Assembly: GCA_023426855.1 (NCBI GenBank)
Contig: JAEZBU010000230.1
Span: forward strand, 1 to 7,941
DNA from: Pseudomonadota bacterium
Lineage (GTDB): Bacteria; Pseudomonadota; Alphaproteobacteria; Rhizobiales; Hyphomicrobiaceae
Length of the DNA stretch: 7,941 bases
Reading direction: 5' to 3'
The stretch's first letter is position 1. Every line of letters begins with the position of its first letter. Positions 1-7,476 of the stretch are shown here, piece after piece. Both the position numbers and the translations under genes were made by a program. The notes beneath the pieces were generated by a model. It did not search any database. It was given only the letters and a program-made list of their open reading frames with translations, and was not told the DNA's origin.

Positions 1-155
1 AAACGGCAGGCGCTTCCGGGTTGGGACTGCCACTAGTCAAGGCATTGGCGCGGGCTAACAACGGGCGGGTCGACTTCTCCAGCACGCACGGCGCCGGCAC
101 GCGGGTGGCCGTAACATTCCCGCGCGAGCGGGTGCTGGAGACATTTGCATCTTGA
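1..155 (+). CDS. Sensor histidine kinase, C-terminal end (5'-partial)
   Basis: Reading from position 3, the window opens inside a protein and runs 50 codons to TGA at 153-155. The visible peptide contains SGLGLPLVKALARANNGRVD followed by FSSTHGAGTRVAVTFP. This is the G2 box (GLGL) of a HATPase_c ATP-binding domain, the helix after it, and the final beta strands with the conserved G-x-G-T turn and the V-x-F-P ending. This arrangement is typical of the last part of a membrane-linked two-component sensor kinase that autophosphorylates on histidine and passes phosphate to a response regulator. The protein ends about nine residues after the domain (RERVLETFAS), so no receiver domain is fused at the C-terminus. 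The sensor domain, phospho-accepting histidine and partner regulator lie outside the window, so the signal is unknown. A GHKL ATPase other than a kinase is possible but less likely. Confidence 0.85.
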   Translation, partial: TAGASGLGLPLVKALARANNGRVDFSSTHGAGTRVAVTFPRERVLETFAS

Positions 156-343
156 ACCGACCGCATCGTCCCGTCCGGACCAAGCGACATCAGTTTTTAA
201 TTCAAATAATTCCAAAAAATTGCGCCCTTTGGGGCTCAAAATCGGCATCTGAACCGGCTCACGCAGAATTTTGACATTTTCCGTCAGGATATACGCCGGG
301 AACGCTTGACCCTCGGGAAAACGTACCTGATGGTCCATGCCCC
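156..343. other. Intergenic gap with AT-rich island
   Basis: This gap separates the kinase stop from the permease start. Positions about 190-280 are clearly richer in A and T than anything else in the window. The island holds a near-perfect tandem repeat at 198-216. A TTGACA hexamer at 271-276 has no acceptable -10 at 16-18 bp, so I do not call a promoter there. I see no hairpin plus U-tract after the kinase. The minus strand is open across the whole gap (see findings). The permease promoter most likely lies in this stretch, but its exact position cannot be read. Confidence 0.5.
198..216. repeat. Tandem direct repeat in AT-rich island upstream of permease
   Basis: TAATTCAAA (198-206) is followed immediately by TAATTCCAAA (207-216). 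The two units are identical apart from one inserted C. The pair lies about 130 bp upstream of the permease ATG at 344. Adjacent direct repeats of about 10 bp, one helical turn, can be binding sites for a regulator, or can simply be AT-rich sequence. The pair does not match the Fur box or the rhizobial Irr-type iron control element as I know them. Two copies only. Confidence 0.4.
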
Positions 344-2083
344 ATGCGGGACCAAGCTTCACCTTCCACACGTCCACCGTCGCTGCAAAGCATTGCACGC
401 GCGATGACCGGAGTGCCGCGCACGATCACCGCGTGGTACGCGCGGCGAACCGCATCATCCGGCTGGACCGTTGTTGCTGCACTTGTTGTAACTGCGATGC
501 TGTTGCCGCTGGTCACGATCGGCCTGCTGGCGGTCATGCCAACCGATAACATCTGGCCGCATCTGCTGGAGAACGTCCTGCCGCGCGCCCTGCGCGAGAC
601 GCTCGTGCTGACGTTTGGGGTCGGCCTGTTCACGCTGATTGTCGGCACGGCGACCGCGTGGTTCGTGACGATGTACCGCTTTCCGGGACGGACACTGATT
701 GATCGCCTGCTGGTGATCCCGCTCGCCATGCCAACGTACATCGTGGCCTATTGCTATGTCGATCTGCTGGATTTCGCGGGGCCGGTGCAAACCTGGCTGC
801 GCGGCGCCTTCGGATGGACGACGCCGCGCGATTACTGGTTCCCCCAGGTCCGGTCGATCAGTGGCGCGATCTTCCTGCTGGGCGTCGTTCTATATCCGTA
901 CGTCTACCTGACGGCGCGGGCGAGCTTCGTGCAGCAGTCCGTCTGCGTGCTGGAAGTGGCGCGCACGCTGGGCCGCACGTCGTTAGGTACATTCTGGGCG
1001 GTGGCCCTGCCATTGGCCCGGCCGGCGCTGGCCGCCGGCGTCGCTCTGGCGCTCATGGAAAGCCTGAACGATCTCGGCGCGGTTCAGCACCTCGGCGTTG
1101 AGACATTGACTGTCAGCATCTACACGACGTGGCTGCAGCGCTCCAATCTCGGTGGCGCCGCGCAGCTCGCAACAGTCATGCTGCTCTTCGTTGCACTTCT
1201 GTTCACCATCGAGCGGCTGGCGCGCGGCCAGCGGAAATTCCACCACACGACGATCCGCTATCGCGCAATTCCGTTCTCGGACGTTGAAGGCTGGAAGGGG
1301 TATCTGGCGGCTGCAATCTGCGCGCTGCCTTTCGTTTTCGGCTTTTTACTGCCGTTTGGGGTCTTGATCGGTCCAGCGATGCGGTATGCAGCGGAAGCCA
1401 GCAGCACCGACTTCTGGCGCGCCGCCGGCAACAGCGTCATGCTGTCCGCTCTCGCTGCGACGCTGGCCATGGTTTGCGCCGTGGTCCTGGCCTATTCGCA
1501 GCGGATCGCCTCTAACCGCATCACGCGTCCAGCAACACAGGTCGCGGGCCTGGGCTACGCGGTGCCGGGTACGGTGCTGGCTCTTGGGCTGATGTTTCCA
1601 CTCGCCAGATTCGACAACTTCGTCGATGGCCTCGCCCGCGACTATCTTGGCGTGTCGACTGGCCTGCTATTGTCGGGGACGCTCTTCGCGCTGGTGCTGG
1701 CGTACACGATACGGTTTCTGGCGGTTGCGCTCGGCTCCGTCGATGCCGGCCTGCAGCGCATCTCGCCCAATCTCGATGCTGCCGCGCGCACGTTGGGGCA
1801 AAACTCGCTGTCTACGCTGTGGCGGGTGCATCTGCCGCTACTGCTGCCTGCCATCGGTGCGGGAGGCTTGCTGGTGTTTGTCGACTCGATGAAGGAACTT
1901 CCGGCAACGCTGCTGATGCGTCCATTCAACTTCGACACGCTGGCGACGCAAATCTACAATTACGCCGCCCTGGAATTGTTCGAGCGCACCGCACCCGGCG
2001 CTCTTGCGATTGTCGCGGTCGGCCTCATTCCGGTGCTGCTGTTGCATCGGGCGATTGCCACGGGGCGTGCCGGCAGCAGCTGA
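344..2083 (+). CDS. Fe(3+)-type ABC transporter permease, two fused domains (FbpB/SfuB family)
   Basis: Inner-membrane permease of 579 residues with two homologous halves, the usual architecture and length range of FbpB/SfuB/HitB ferric-iron importers. The first half has membrane segments near residues 40-65, 87-110, 121-142, 172-192, 225-245 and 274-292. Its EAA-type ATPase-contact loop is at 204-227 (VARTLGRTSLGTFWAVALPL). The second half repeats this with segments from about 318 onward and a second loop at 478-502 (AARTLGQNSLSTLWRVHLPL). The family phrases ESLNDLGAV (239-247) and DSMKELPATLLMRPFNFDTL (514-533) follow each loop. The start is uncertain: ATG 344 and in-frame ATG 404 (residue 21) both lack a clear Shine-Dalgarno, and the first 20 residues are not family-like, so 404 is quite possible. 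No binding-protein or ATPase gene is adjacent here. Iron as substrate is family inference; thiamine or phosphonate-type importers are more distant alternatives. Confidence 0.92.
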   Translation: MRDQASPSTRPPSLQSIARAMTGVPRTITAWYARRTASSGWTVVAALVVTAMLLPLVTIGLLAVMPTDNIWPHLLENVLPRALRETLVLTFGVGLFTLIVGTATAWFVTMYRFPGRTLIDRLLVIPLAMPTYIVAYCYVDLLDFAGPVQTWLRGAFGWTTPRDYWFPQVRSISGAIFLLGVVLYPYVYLTARASFVQQSVCVLEVARTLGRTSLGTFWAVALPLARPALAAGVALALMESLNDLGAVQHLGVETLTVSIYTTWLQRSNLGGAAQLATVMLLFVALLFTIERLARGQRKFHHTTIRYRAIPFSDVEGWKGYLAAAICALPFVFGFLLPFGVLIGPAMRYAAEASSTDFWRAAGNSVMLSALAATLAMVCAVVLAYSQRIASNRITRPATQVAGLGYAVPGTVLALGLMFPLARFDNFVDGLARDYLGVSTGLLLSGTLFALVLAYTIRFLAVALGSVDAGLQRISPNLDAAARTLGQNSLSTLWRVHLPLLLPAIGAGGLLVFVDSMKELPATLLMRPFNFDTLATQIYNYAALELFERTAPGALAIVAVGLIPVLLLHRAIATGRAGSS

Positions 2084-2116
2084 CCGGCGTTATAAGAAAC
2101 GAGGCGGATGCCCCAC

Positions 2117-2132
2117 ACCAGCCGCGGCTGGT
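2117..2132. repeat. Perfect 16-bp palindrome in convergent gap
   Basis: ACCAGCCGCGGCTGGT is a perfect inverted repeat with no spacer, 34 bp after the permease stop. As RNA it could fold into a 6-bp stem with a CGCG loop on either strand, but no run of T follows it on either side. It may help end transcription from the two converging genes through a Rho-type or U-less mechanism, or be a protein-binding site. The function is not shown by the sequence. Confidence 0.4.
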
Positions 2133-2170
2133 ACCGACAGCCCCGCCACGTCACCCCGCCGTAACACCGC

Positions 2171-2201
2171 CACCCGGCGCCTTGCCGGTGCGATATCGCA
2201 C
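2171..2201. repeat. Overlapping inverted repeats in convergent gap
   Basis: Two dyads overlap here. At 2171-2190 the arms CACCCGGC and GCCGGTG pair around a short loop, with one bulged C. At 2188-2201 GTGCGATATCGCAC is a perfect 14-bp palindrome. Both lie between the permease stop (2083) and the hydrolase stop (2237). They are candidates for a bidirectional transcription end, but neither has a U-tract, so I do not call an intrinsic terminator. Confidence 0.4.
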
Positions 2202-2236
2202 ATAACTGTCTGTGATCTGCCGTTGCCGGCGCGCGA

Positions 2237-3292
2237 TCAGATGATCTCGTCCTCGTCCATAACCGGTTCTGGCGCAGCGGACTCCCGGTGGGATCCCTTC
2301 GTCGGGATTTTCCGGCCGATTTCCTCGGACCAGGCCAGGTGGAACAGCGCATCCCCCATATTGACGATCGGCAGCGTGGTGCGCCCGACGATGATGCCGC
2401 GACGTGGCGCCCGAACCGCGACATCGTTGTCCTCATAGGGGTTGGCGATATGGCCGATGAGCTCACCCTCACCAACCGCATCGCCGATACGCTTGGACGA
2501 CCGCAGCACACCGCCTTCAGGCGCGCGCACCCACTTGGCGGCATTGGCGAAGATTGGCTCCGGCCGCTCGTTGAGCGTCGCAGGATCGACGCCATCCGGC
2601 AGCTCCAGCATGCCGATCTTCAGCATGACATTGGCGATGCCATCCACGCCCGCCTTGATGGCGAACTCATCGAAGCGCAGTCCCTCGCCGCCCTCATAGA
2701 CAAGCACATCGACACCGGCTTCCCGCGCCGCCTTGCGCAGTGAACCGCTGCGTTCCGCGCTCTCCAGAATAACCTGCGCGCCAAACGCGGTGCTCAGTTC
2801 CCGGCAGCGCGGACGGTTGGAAAACTCGCAGCGGATTTGCGGCAAGTTCACCCGATGCACTGCCGCGGTGTGCAGGTCGATGCCGATCTGGCAGCGCCGC
2901 ACCACCTCGTTCAACAGAAGATGCGCCAGCCGCGCCGCCAACGACCCACTCGGCGAGCCTGGAAACGACCGGTTGAGATCGCGCCGGTCGGGCAGATAGC
3001 GCGAGCGGCCGATGAACCCATAGACGTTGACCACCGGCACGCACAGCAGCGTGCCACGGATATTGCCCGGCTGCACGATGCGTAGCACGCGCCGGATGAT
3101 CTCTACGCCATTCAGTTCATCGCCGTGAATGGCAGCCGTCACGAACATGGCGGGGCCAGGCAACTTGCCGTTCAGCACGTGGACCGGCAACGTCACCGGC
3201 GTGTGGTTGGACAGCTTGGAAACAGGGATATCGACGAGCACCCGCTCGCCGGGAGGCACCGAGACGCCACCGATTTCAAAATGTTGCTTCAC
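2237..3292 (-). CDS. Succinylglutamate desuccinylase/aspartoacylase family zinc hydrolase
   Basis: Predicted cytoplasmic M14-like zinc amidohydrolase of 351 residues. The family (AstE, aspartoacylase, DoeB-like deacetylases) removes small acyl groups from amino acids. Visible landmarks are HGDE at 56-59 (zinc ligands H56 and E59), the substrate-binding DLNRSFPG at 105-112, DLHT at 139-142 (third zinc ligand H141) and YEGGEG at 199-204 (catalytic Glu candidate E200). A barrel-sandwich-like C-terminal part at about 255-320 starts APEGGVL and contains VRAPRRGIIVG. The acidic tail is MDEDEII. No signal peptide is seen. I choose GTG at 3292 because family members usually begin just before FEIGG; TTG at 3307 is an alternative that adds five residues. 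Neither start has a strong Shine-Dalgarno. The gene lies 69 bp downstream of aacS on the same strand and may share its transcript. The true substrate cannot be deduced, and the astABD genes are not present here. Confidence 0.88.
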   Translation of the reverse strand: MKQHFEIGGVSVPPGERVLVDIPVSKLSNHTPVTLPVHVLNGKLPGPAMFVTAAIHGDELNGVEIIRRVLRIVQPGNIRGTLLCVPVVNVYGFIGRSRYLPDRRDLNRSFPGSPSGSLAARLAHLLLNEVVRRCQIGIDLHTAAVHRVNLPQIRCEFSNRPRCRELSTAFGAQVILESAERSGSLRKAAREAGVDVLVYEGGEGLRFDEFAIKAGVDGIANVMLKIGMLELPDGVDPATLNERPEPIFANAAKWVRAPEGGVLRSSKRIGDAVGEGELIGHIANPYEDNDVAVRAPRRGIIVGRTTLPIVNMGDALFHLAWSEEIGRKIPTKGSHRESAAPEPVMDEDEII

Positions 3293-3324
3293 GGACGAAT
3301 TCCGCAAACTGCTGCGTCACCAAA

Positions 3325-3342
3325 CGCGGCCGGATGGCCGCG
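3325..3342 (-). terminator. GC-rich hairpin between aacS and the downstream hydrolase
   Basis: On the minus strand, CGCGGCC-ATCC-GGCCGCG forms a perfect 7-bp stem with a four-base loop, starting 19 bases after the aacS stop. It is followed by only TTTGG, a weak U-tract. It could be an attenuator or partial terminator that lowers expression of the downstream hydrolase, or an mRNA-stabilising 3' structure. The stem is directly visible; a terminating function is a guess. Confidence 0.3.
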
Positions 3343-3361
3343 CGCCGGTGGGGGTATACGC

Positions 3362-5341
3362 TCAGCTCTTCAGCTCCGCCAGATCGCGATAGAGATCCAG
3401 TGCTTCCGGATTGGCCAGAGCTTCCTTGTTCTTGATCTCGCGGCCATGCACCAGGTCGCGCACCGCCAGCTCGGTAATCTTGCCGGATTTGGTGCGCGGG
3501 ATATCGGCAACCTGGATGATCTTCGCCGGCACATGGCGCGGGCTGGCGCCGACGCGGATCTGCCGCTTGATCTGATCCTTCAGCGTATCGGTCAGCTCAT
3601 GGCCCTGTTTCAAAACCACGAACAGCACCACGCGCACGTCGCTGTCCCAGTCCTGGCCGACCACGATCGACTCCTGGATCTCCGGCAGCATCTCGACCTG
3701 ACGATAGATCTCCGCCGTGCCGATGCGCACGCCGCCTGGATTGAGCGTAGCGTCCGATCTGCCGTGGATAATCATGCCGCCGTGCGGTGTCCATTCGGCG
3801 AAGTCACCGTGATGCCAGATGTTCTCGAAGCGGGCGAAATAGGCGCCGTGATACTTCCTGCCGTCGGGATCGTTCCAGAACCCGACCGGCATCGACGGGA
3901 ACGGTCGCGTGCAGACCAGTTCACCCTTTCCGGATGGTGCGGAACGGCCTTCATCATTGAACACATCGACTGCCATGCCCAATCCCGGCGCCTGGATCTC
4001 GCCGCGCCAGACCGGCTCCGTCGGCGCCCCCAGCACGAAACAGCCGACGATATCCGTGCCACCCGAGATGGACGCCAGATGCACGTCCGCCTTGATTCCC
4101 TGGTAGACGTAGTCGAAGCCTTCCGGCGCCAGCGGCGACCCGGTCGACAGCACCGCCTTCAGCGCTGACAGATCATGCGTCTTGCCCGGCTCCAATCCGG
4201 CCTTCTTCAACGCGTCGATGTATTTCGCCGAGGTCCCAAACAGCGTGCACTTCTCATCGGCGGCGTAATCCCAAAGCACATTGCCGGTGGGGTGGAACGG
4301 CGAGCCATCGTAAAGCAGCAACGTCGCGCCCGAACCCAGCGCCGTCACCAACCAGTTCCACATCATCCACCCCAGCGTGGTGAAATAGAACACGCGGTCG
4401 CCCGGCTTGATGTCCGAATGGAATTGGTGCTCGGTGAGGTGTTTCAGGAGCGTACCACCGGCCGAATGCACGATGCACTTCGGCACGCCGGTCGTGCCTG
4501 ATGAAAACAGGATGTAGAGCGGATGCGCGAACGGCAGCCGCACGAAGTCGGCCTGCGTCTCGCTGCGCGCGGTGATGGCGCGATCCCAGGTCTGAGCGGC
4601 GAAGCCCTGACTCTCTAAGCTTGCGACAGCGTCGTCGGCCTTGCCAATATACGACACCACGATGATCTTCTGCACGGACGGCAGGCGCGCGCGAATCTCG
4701 GCCAGCTTGTCAGTGAGATCGAGCGTTTTGCCGGCATAGAAATAACCATCGCAGGCAAACAGCACCTTCGGCTCGATCTGGCCGAAGCGGTCGAGCACGC
4801 CCTGTACGCCGAAATCCGGCGAGCACGACGACCACACCGCGCCTTGCGCGGCAGCACCGAGAACCGCGGCGATCGACTCCGGCAGATTGGGCAGGATGGC
4901 AGCAACACGATCGCCTGCCGCAACCGCTGCATCACTCAGCATGGCCTGCACACGCGCGATCTGATGCTTCAGATCGGTACCGCTCATGCTGCGCGAGACT
5001 TTATCCTCGCCGCGGAACAGCAACGCCGTTCCGTCGCCGATCCCACTCACGACGTTCTCTGAGAAATTCAATTGCGCTTGTGGAAAGAATTGCGCGCCGG
5101 GCAGCTTGTCGGGTGACACCAGATACGGCGCAGCGCCCTTATCCCCAATCACGCCGCAATAGTCCCATACGACGTCCCAGAAGCGGCCGGGTTCTTCGAT
5201 GGATGCAGCATGAAGCGCGCGATAATCGCCCAATTGCCGGCCCATTTGCGCCGAAGCCGTAGGCAGGAAGCGTGCTATATTGGTCGCTGCCTTGCGATCC
5301 TCACTCGGCTGCCACAAGGGCTTGTCCGCTAAACTTTCCAT
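3362..5341 (-). CDS. aacS: Acetoacetate-CoA ligase
   Basis: Cytosolic ligase of the acyl-adenylate (ANL) superfamily, 659 residues, the normal size for AacS. It converts acetoacetate, ATP and CoA to acetoacetyl-CoA, AMP and PPi (EC 6.2.1.16), and in rhizobia-type bacteria it serves reuse of polyhydroxybutyrate and ketone bodies. Motifs in order: an acetyl-CoA-synthetase-type N-terminal region with FWDVVWDY (54-61) and LNFSENV (91-97), the AMP-binding loop [12 protein letters not shown] (278-289), SISGGTDI (424-431), the hinge-side HHGDFAEW (510-517), [20 protein letters not shown] (527-546), and PRTKSGK (615-621) with the adenylation lysine K621. All catalytic motifs look intact. The frame stays open upstream to 5575, but ATG 5341 begins [10 protein letters not shown], matching the family N-terminus; AAGAG lies 4-5 bases before it and GAGGA about 12 before. 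The 78-codon upstream extension is not family-like. Acetyl- or propionyl-CoA synthetase is a less likely alternative. Confidence 0.95.
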   Translation of the reverse strand: MESLADKPLWQPSEDRKAATNIARFLPTASAQMGRQLGDYRALHAASIEEPGRFWDVVWDYCGVIGDKGAAPYLVSPDKLPGAQFFPQAQLNFSENVVSGIGDGTALLFRGEDKVSRSMSGTDLKHQIARVQAMLSDAAVAAGDRVAAILPNLPESIAAVLGAAAQGAVWSSCSPDFGVQGVLDRFGQIEPKVLFACDGYFYAGKTLDLTDKLAEIRARLPSVQKIIVVSYIGKADDAVASLESQGFAAQTWDRAITARSETQADFVRLPFAHPLYILFSSGTTGVPKCIVHSAGGTLLKHLTEHQFHSDIKPGDRVFYFTTLGWMMWNWLVTALGSGATLLLYDGSPFHPTGNVLWDYAADEKCTLFGTSAKYIDALKKAGLEPGKTHDLSALKAVLSTGSPLAPEGFDYVYQGIKADVHLASISGGTDIVGCFVLGAPTEPVWRGEIQAPGLGMAVDVFNDEGRSAPSGKGELVCTRPFPSMPVGFWNDPDGRKYHGAYFARFENIWHHGDFAEWTPHGGMIIHGRSDATLNPGGVRIGTAEIYRQVEMLPEIQESIVVGQDWDSDVRVVLFVVLKQGHELTDTLKDQIKRQIRVGASPRHVPAKIIQVADIPRTKSGKITELAVRDLVHGREIKNKEALANPEALDLYRDLAELKS

Positions 5342-5415
5342 CGCGCTCTTCAGGTCCTCGCTCGTTTGCCAGCCAGGGTATATGAACGTTCCGTTACACA
5401 CGAGATCGATTCGCA

Positions 5416-5430
5416 CCTGTGTGCCACAGG
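5416..5430. promoter_or_regulatory. Perfect 6-3-6 dyad in the aacS/AsmA divergent region
   Basis: CCTGTG-TGC-CACAGG is a perfect inverted repeat with a three-base spacer. It lies 74 bp upstream of the aacS ATG and about 147 bp upstream of the AsmA-family start. Its size and place fit an operator for a dimeric regulator acting on aacS, the AsmA-like gene or both. No regulator gene is present in the window, and I do not recognise the motif as a named box. Confidence 0.35.
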
Positions 5431-5441
5431 CAAGCCTTCTC

Positions 5442-5470
5442 TTGCCTCCGAGATGGCCCGTGAGTAATAA
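5442..5470 (+). promoter_or_regulatory. Possible sigma70-type promoter for the AsmA-family gene
   Basis: TTGCCT (5442-5447) and TAATAA (5465-5470) are separated by 17 bp and point toward the gene at 5578. The -35 matches the consensus at four of six bases and the -10 at only three, so this is a weak call. It would give a leader of about 100 bases. The spacing and the locally AT-rich -10 in a GC-rich gap are the only support. The perfect 12-bp palindrome GCGTGCGCACGC at 5499-5510 would lie in the transcribed leader. Confidence 0.25.
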
Positions 5471-5565
5471 AGCGTCCGGACTGATGACGAAAGGACACGC
5501 GTGCGCACGCCAGAATTCAACGTTCTCCGCTTCAGCCTGAACGGATCGCGTTGCGCATGACGAAC

Positions 5566-5570
5566 GGGGG
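5566..5570 (+). promoter_or_regulatory. Ribosome binding site deciding the AsmA-family start
   Basis: GGGGG ends seven bases before ATG 5578. Upstream in-frame candidates TTG 5551 and ATG 5557 have no comparable purine run at the right distance, and their extra residues (MRMTNGGPQ) come before the natural start of the N-terminal membrane segment. Confidence 0.5.
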
Positions 5571-5577
5571 TCCACAG

Positions 5578-7323
5578 ATGCAGCACATCAGGCTTGGTCG
5601 GCTTTTGGCGGTATGTCTCGCCATGGCTTGCCTGGTCGTGCTCGGCATCGGCAGCGCGCTGTTGGTTCACGTCGACAGCCGGCCGATCAAGTTCGGCCAG
5701 GCCACGCTGTTTGCCGCGTCCACCGCCTCCCATGAGATCACGACACCGATCGCATTGGGCGCCGGTGGGGCCATCCGAATTCAGCGCGGTACCATTCAAT
5801 TAGCGCCGACTTCCGCGCAGCGTCGCACGGGTGATCCCGTCGATGTTCCACCGCAGGACGGTTCAGCCTCCCTCATTATCGATGGGGGCGTCTTTCATAT
5901 CGCAGGCGGCGGACTAGCCGACGATATCCGTGCCGCCAACGAGCTGTCGCCGTTCGAGCAGGCCCTGCGCACGGTAAACTTCGAGCGCGTAGCGATCCAT
6001 CGTGGCACCGTACGTGTGCATCTGCCCAGCGGGCATGCCGAGACACTGACCAACGTTGCGGCCGAGGTCACGGTGAGACGCAAGTCGAGCCTCAGCATAC
6101 GCGGGACTGGCACCCTTCGTGGGCAAGAGATCTCCTTCGACATCGCAGGACCGAGTCTGCTGGATCGGCGGCCAAACGCCAATCGCGCGCTGAAAGTGGC
6201 CGTGAAATCGCCGTTTCTCGACATCTCCTTCGACGGGCGCCTGGGGGCGACCGATACAATGCGGTTGCAGGGGCAGGCCGATATTTCAACCAGCAATTTG
6301 CGCCATACGGCGCGCTGGTTGGGCGCCGGCTGGCCGGCCGGGCCGGGTCTTCGCGAGATGCGACTGAGAGGCGACGTCGACTGGCAAGCACCGGCTCTGG
6401 CGTTCGACAAGGCATCATTCCAGATAGACGGCAATGAAGCGACCGGCACGCTCGCATTAGGCTTCAACGCGCCACGGCCGAGCCTCAGCGGTACGCTGGC
6501 CTTTCAAACTCTCAATCTTTCGCCCTATCTGGAGCCGGAGCTGAAGGCGCAAATAGCATCGTTGCTGCCTTGGTTTGGCGACGATGACGGCGAAATTCCC
6601 CTGCCACTGGGAAGACAAATCGATGCGGACATCCGGCTTTCGGCGAGCCGCGTCCTGCTTCCTGGTCTGGAAACCGGCAGGTTCGCGGCGGCCGTTTCAC
6701 TGAGGGAAGGCCGGTTGCTGGCCGACATCGCAGAGATCAACATCGATGGAGGACGGGGCAGCGGTCAGCTCACGGCCGACCTCAACGATCGCGACTCGAG
6801 ATTATCCATACGCGGAAGGATCGAGGGGATCGAGGCGGAACGCGCCAGTACGCTTTTGCTCGGTCATAGCGTCGTAACCGGGACGTCCACGATAACAGCG
6901 GACCTTTCTGCGGGTGGCAACACGGTCTCGGAACTCGTGCGCGGATTGCGCGGCAAAGCGACACTGAGCTTGCGCGAAGGTGGTCGTCTCGGCATCGACA
7001 TCAAATCGCTGATGGGTGCTGCCCAAAAAAGCAAAGTCGAGGGTTGGGAGCTCGCAACACGCGGACAAACTTCAATCGATGGGCTCGAAGCGAAGTTTCG
7101 CGTCGATAGGGGTATCGTCGCGAGTGAACACGTTGAAGCCACCGTCGGCGACAGCCTGCTGAAAGCGGTCGGCACAATCAGTCTGGCGTCACGCCAGCTT
7201 GATCTCAGGCTGTTACTTGATGCTGCACCGGCCGCCGCGGCACGGGCCCAGGTCGCAATTCCCCCGGATATCCTGCTGTTCCAGGGGCCGTGGTCCGCGC
7301 CGAGCATCCAGATCGAACGCTAA
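5578..7323 (+). CDS. AsmA-family protein
   Basis: Predicted envelope protein of 581 residues with one N-terminal membrane anchor at about residues 8-31 ([20 protein letters not shown]) and the rest facing the periplasm. The body is a series of short amphipathic beta strands typical of AsmA proteins, for example [10 protein letters not shown] (228-237), [20 protein letters not shown] (289-308) and the phrase NLSPYL (313-318). It has the usual AsmA C-terminal region (about 351-551), with [20 protein letters not shown], a [23 protein letters not shown] stretch and the closing [12 protein letters not shown]. Family members are linked to outer-membrane assembly and, in recent work, to phospholipid traffic between membranes as bridge-like proteins; the role here is inferred. 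Length is in the normal range for the shorter AsmA group. It is divergent from aacS and convergent with the M15 gene, so it is probably transcribed alone. An N-terminal start at 5557 or 5551 is possible. Confidence 0.85.
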   Translation: MQHIRLGRLLAVCLAMACLVVLGIGSALLVHVDSRPIKFGQATLFAASTASHEITTPIALGAGGAIRIQRGTIQLAPTSAQRRTGDPVDVPPQDGSASLIIDGGVFHIAGGGLADDIRAANELSPFEQALRTVNFERVAIHRGTVRVHLPSGHAETLTNVAAEVTVRRKSSLSIRGTGTLRGQEISFDIAGPSLLDRRPNANRALKVAVKSPFLDISFDGRLGATDTMRLQGQADISTSNLRHTARWLGAGWPAGPGLREMRLRGDVDWQAPALAFDKASFQIDGNEATGTLALGFNAPRPSLSGTLAFQTLNLSPYLEPELKAQIASLLPWFGDDDGEIPLPLGRQIDADIRLSASRVLLPGLETGRFAAAVSLREGRLLADIAEINIDGGRGSGQLTADLNDRDSRLSIRGRIEGIEAERASTLLLGHSVVTGTSTITADLSAGGNTVSELVRGLRGKATLSLREGGRLGIDIKSLMGAAQKSKVEGWELATRGQTSIDGLEAKFRVDRGIVASEHVEATVGDSLLKAVGTISLASRQLDLRLLLDAAPAAAARAQVAIPPDILLFQGPWSAPSIQIER

Positions 7324-7352
7324 ATCACGCATTCATCCGAACGTTGGGTAGC

Positions 7353-7384
7353 TCTGACGCGCGTCCGCGCCAGACCCGCGTTTT
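7353..7384 (+). terminator. Candidate terminator after the AsmA-family gene
   Basis: Thirty bases after the stop, TCTG (7353-7356) pairs with CAGA (7371-7374), and inside it GCGC (7359-7362) pairs with GCGC (7367-7370) around a four-base loop, with two bulged bases. TTTT follows at 7381-7384, but six bases separate it from the stem. The geometry is imperfect for an intrinsic terminator, so confidence is low. Confidence 0.25.
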
Positions 7385-7420
7385 GAATGCGCCTGAGTTG
7401 CGCACCGCAGTCATTCCGCC

Positions 7421-7452
7421 GGTGCCAGGACCGCGAGATCGGTATCGGCACC
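7421..7452. repeat. Long-loop inverted repeat between convergent genes
   Basis: GGTGCC (7421-7426) and GGCACC (7447-7452) are perfect complements, enclosing a smaller CCG/CGG pair (7431-7433 and 7440-7442). The structure lies 25 bases past the stop of the minus-strand M15 peptidase gene. On that strand no U-tract follows. It may contribute to ending the peptidase transcript, but this is a low-confidence structural call. Confidence 0.25.
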
Positions 7453-7476
7453 AGCGAAATGCCCGCGCAGCAACGC

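Noticed and set aside
271..295. TTGACA at 271-276 with TATACG at 290-295 as a permease promoter
   Set aside because: The spacer is only 13 bp, too short for a sigma70 promoter, and no better -10 is found at 16-18 bp.
3125..4168. 347-codon open frame on the + strand opposite aacS and the hydrolase
   Set aside because: It lies wholly antisense to two genes with clear family motifs, and its His/Arg/Asp-rich composition is typical of a GC-bias shadow frame.
5342..5575. 78-codon upstream extension of aacS in the same frame
   Set aside because: The family N-terminus begins at ATG 5341; the extension shows no family similarity and would overlap the RBS of the divergent gene.
5895..6467. 190-codon minus-strand frame inside the AsmA-family gene
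   Set aside because: It is antisense to a gene with family features throughout; composition is that of a shadow frame with no recognisable motif.
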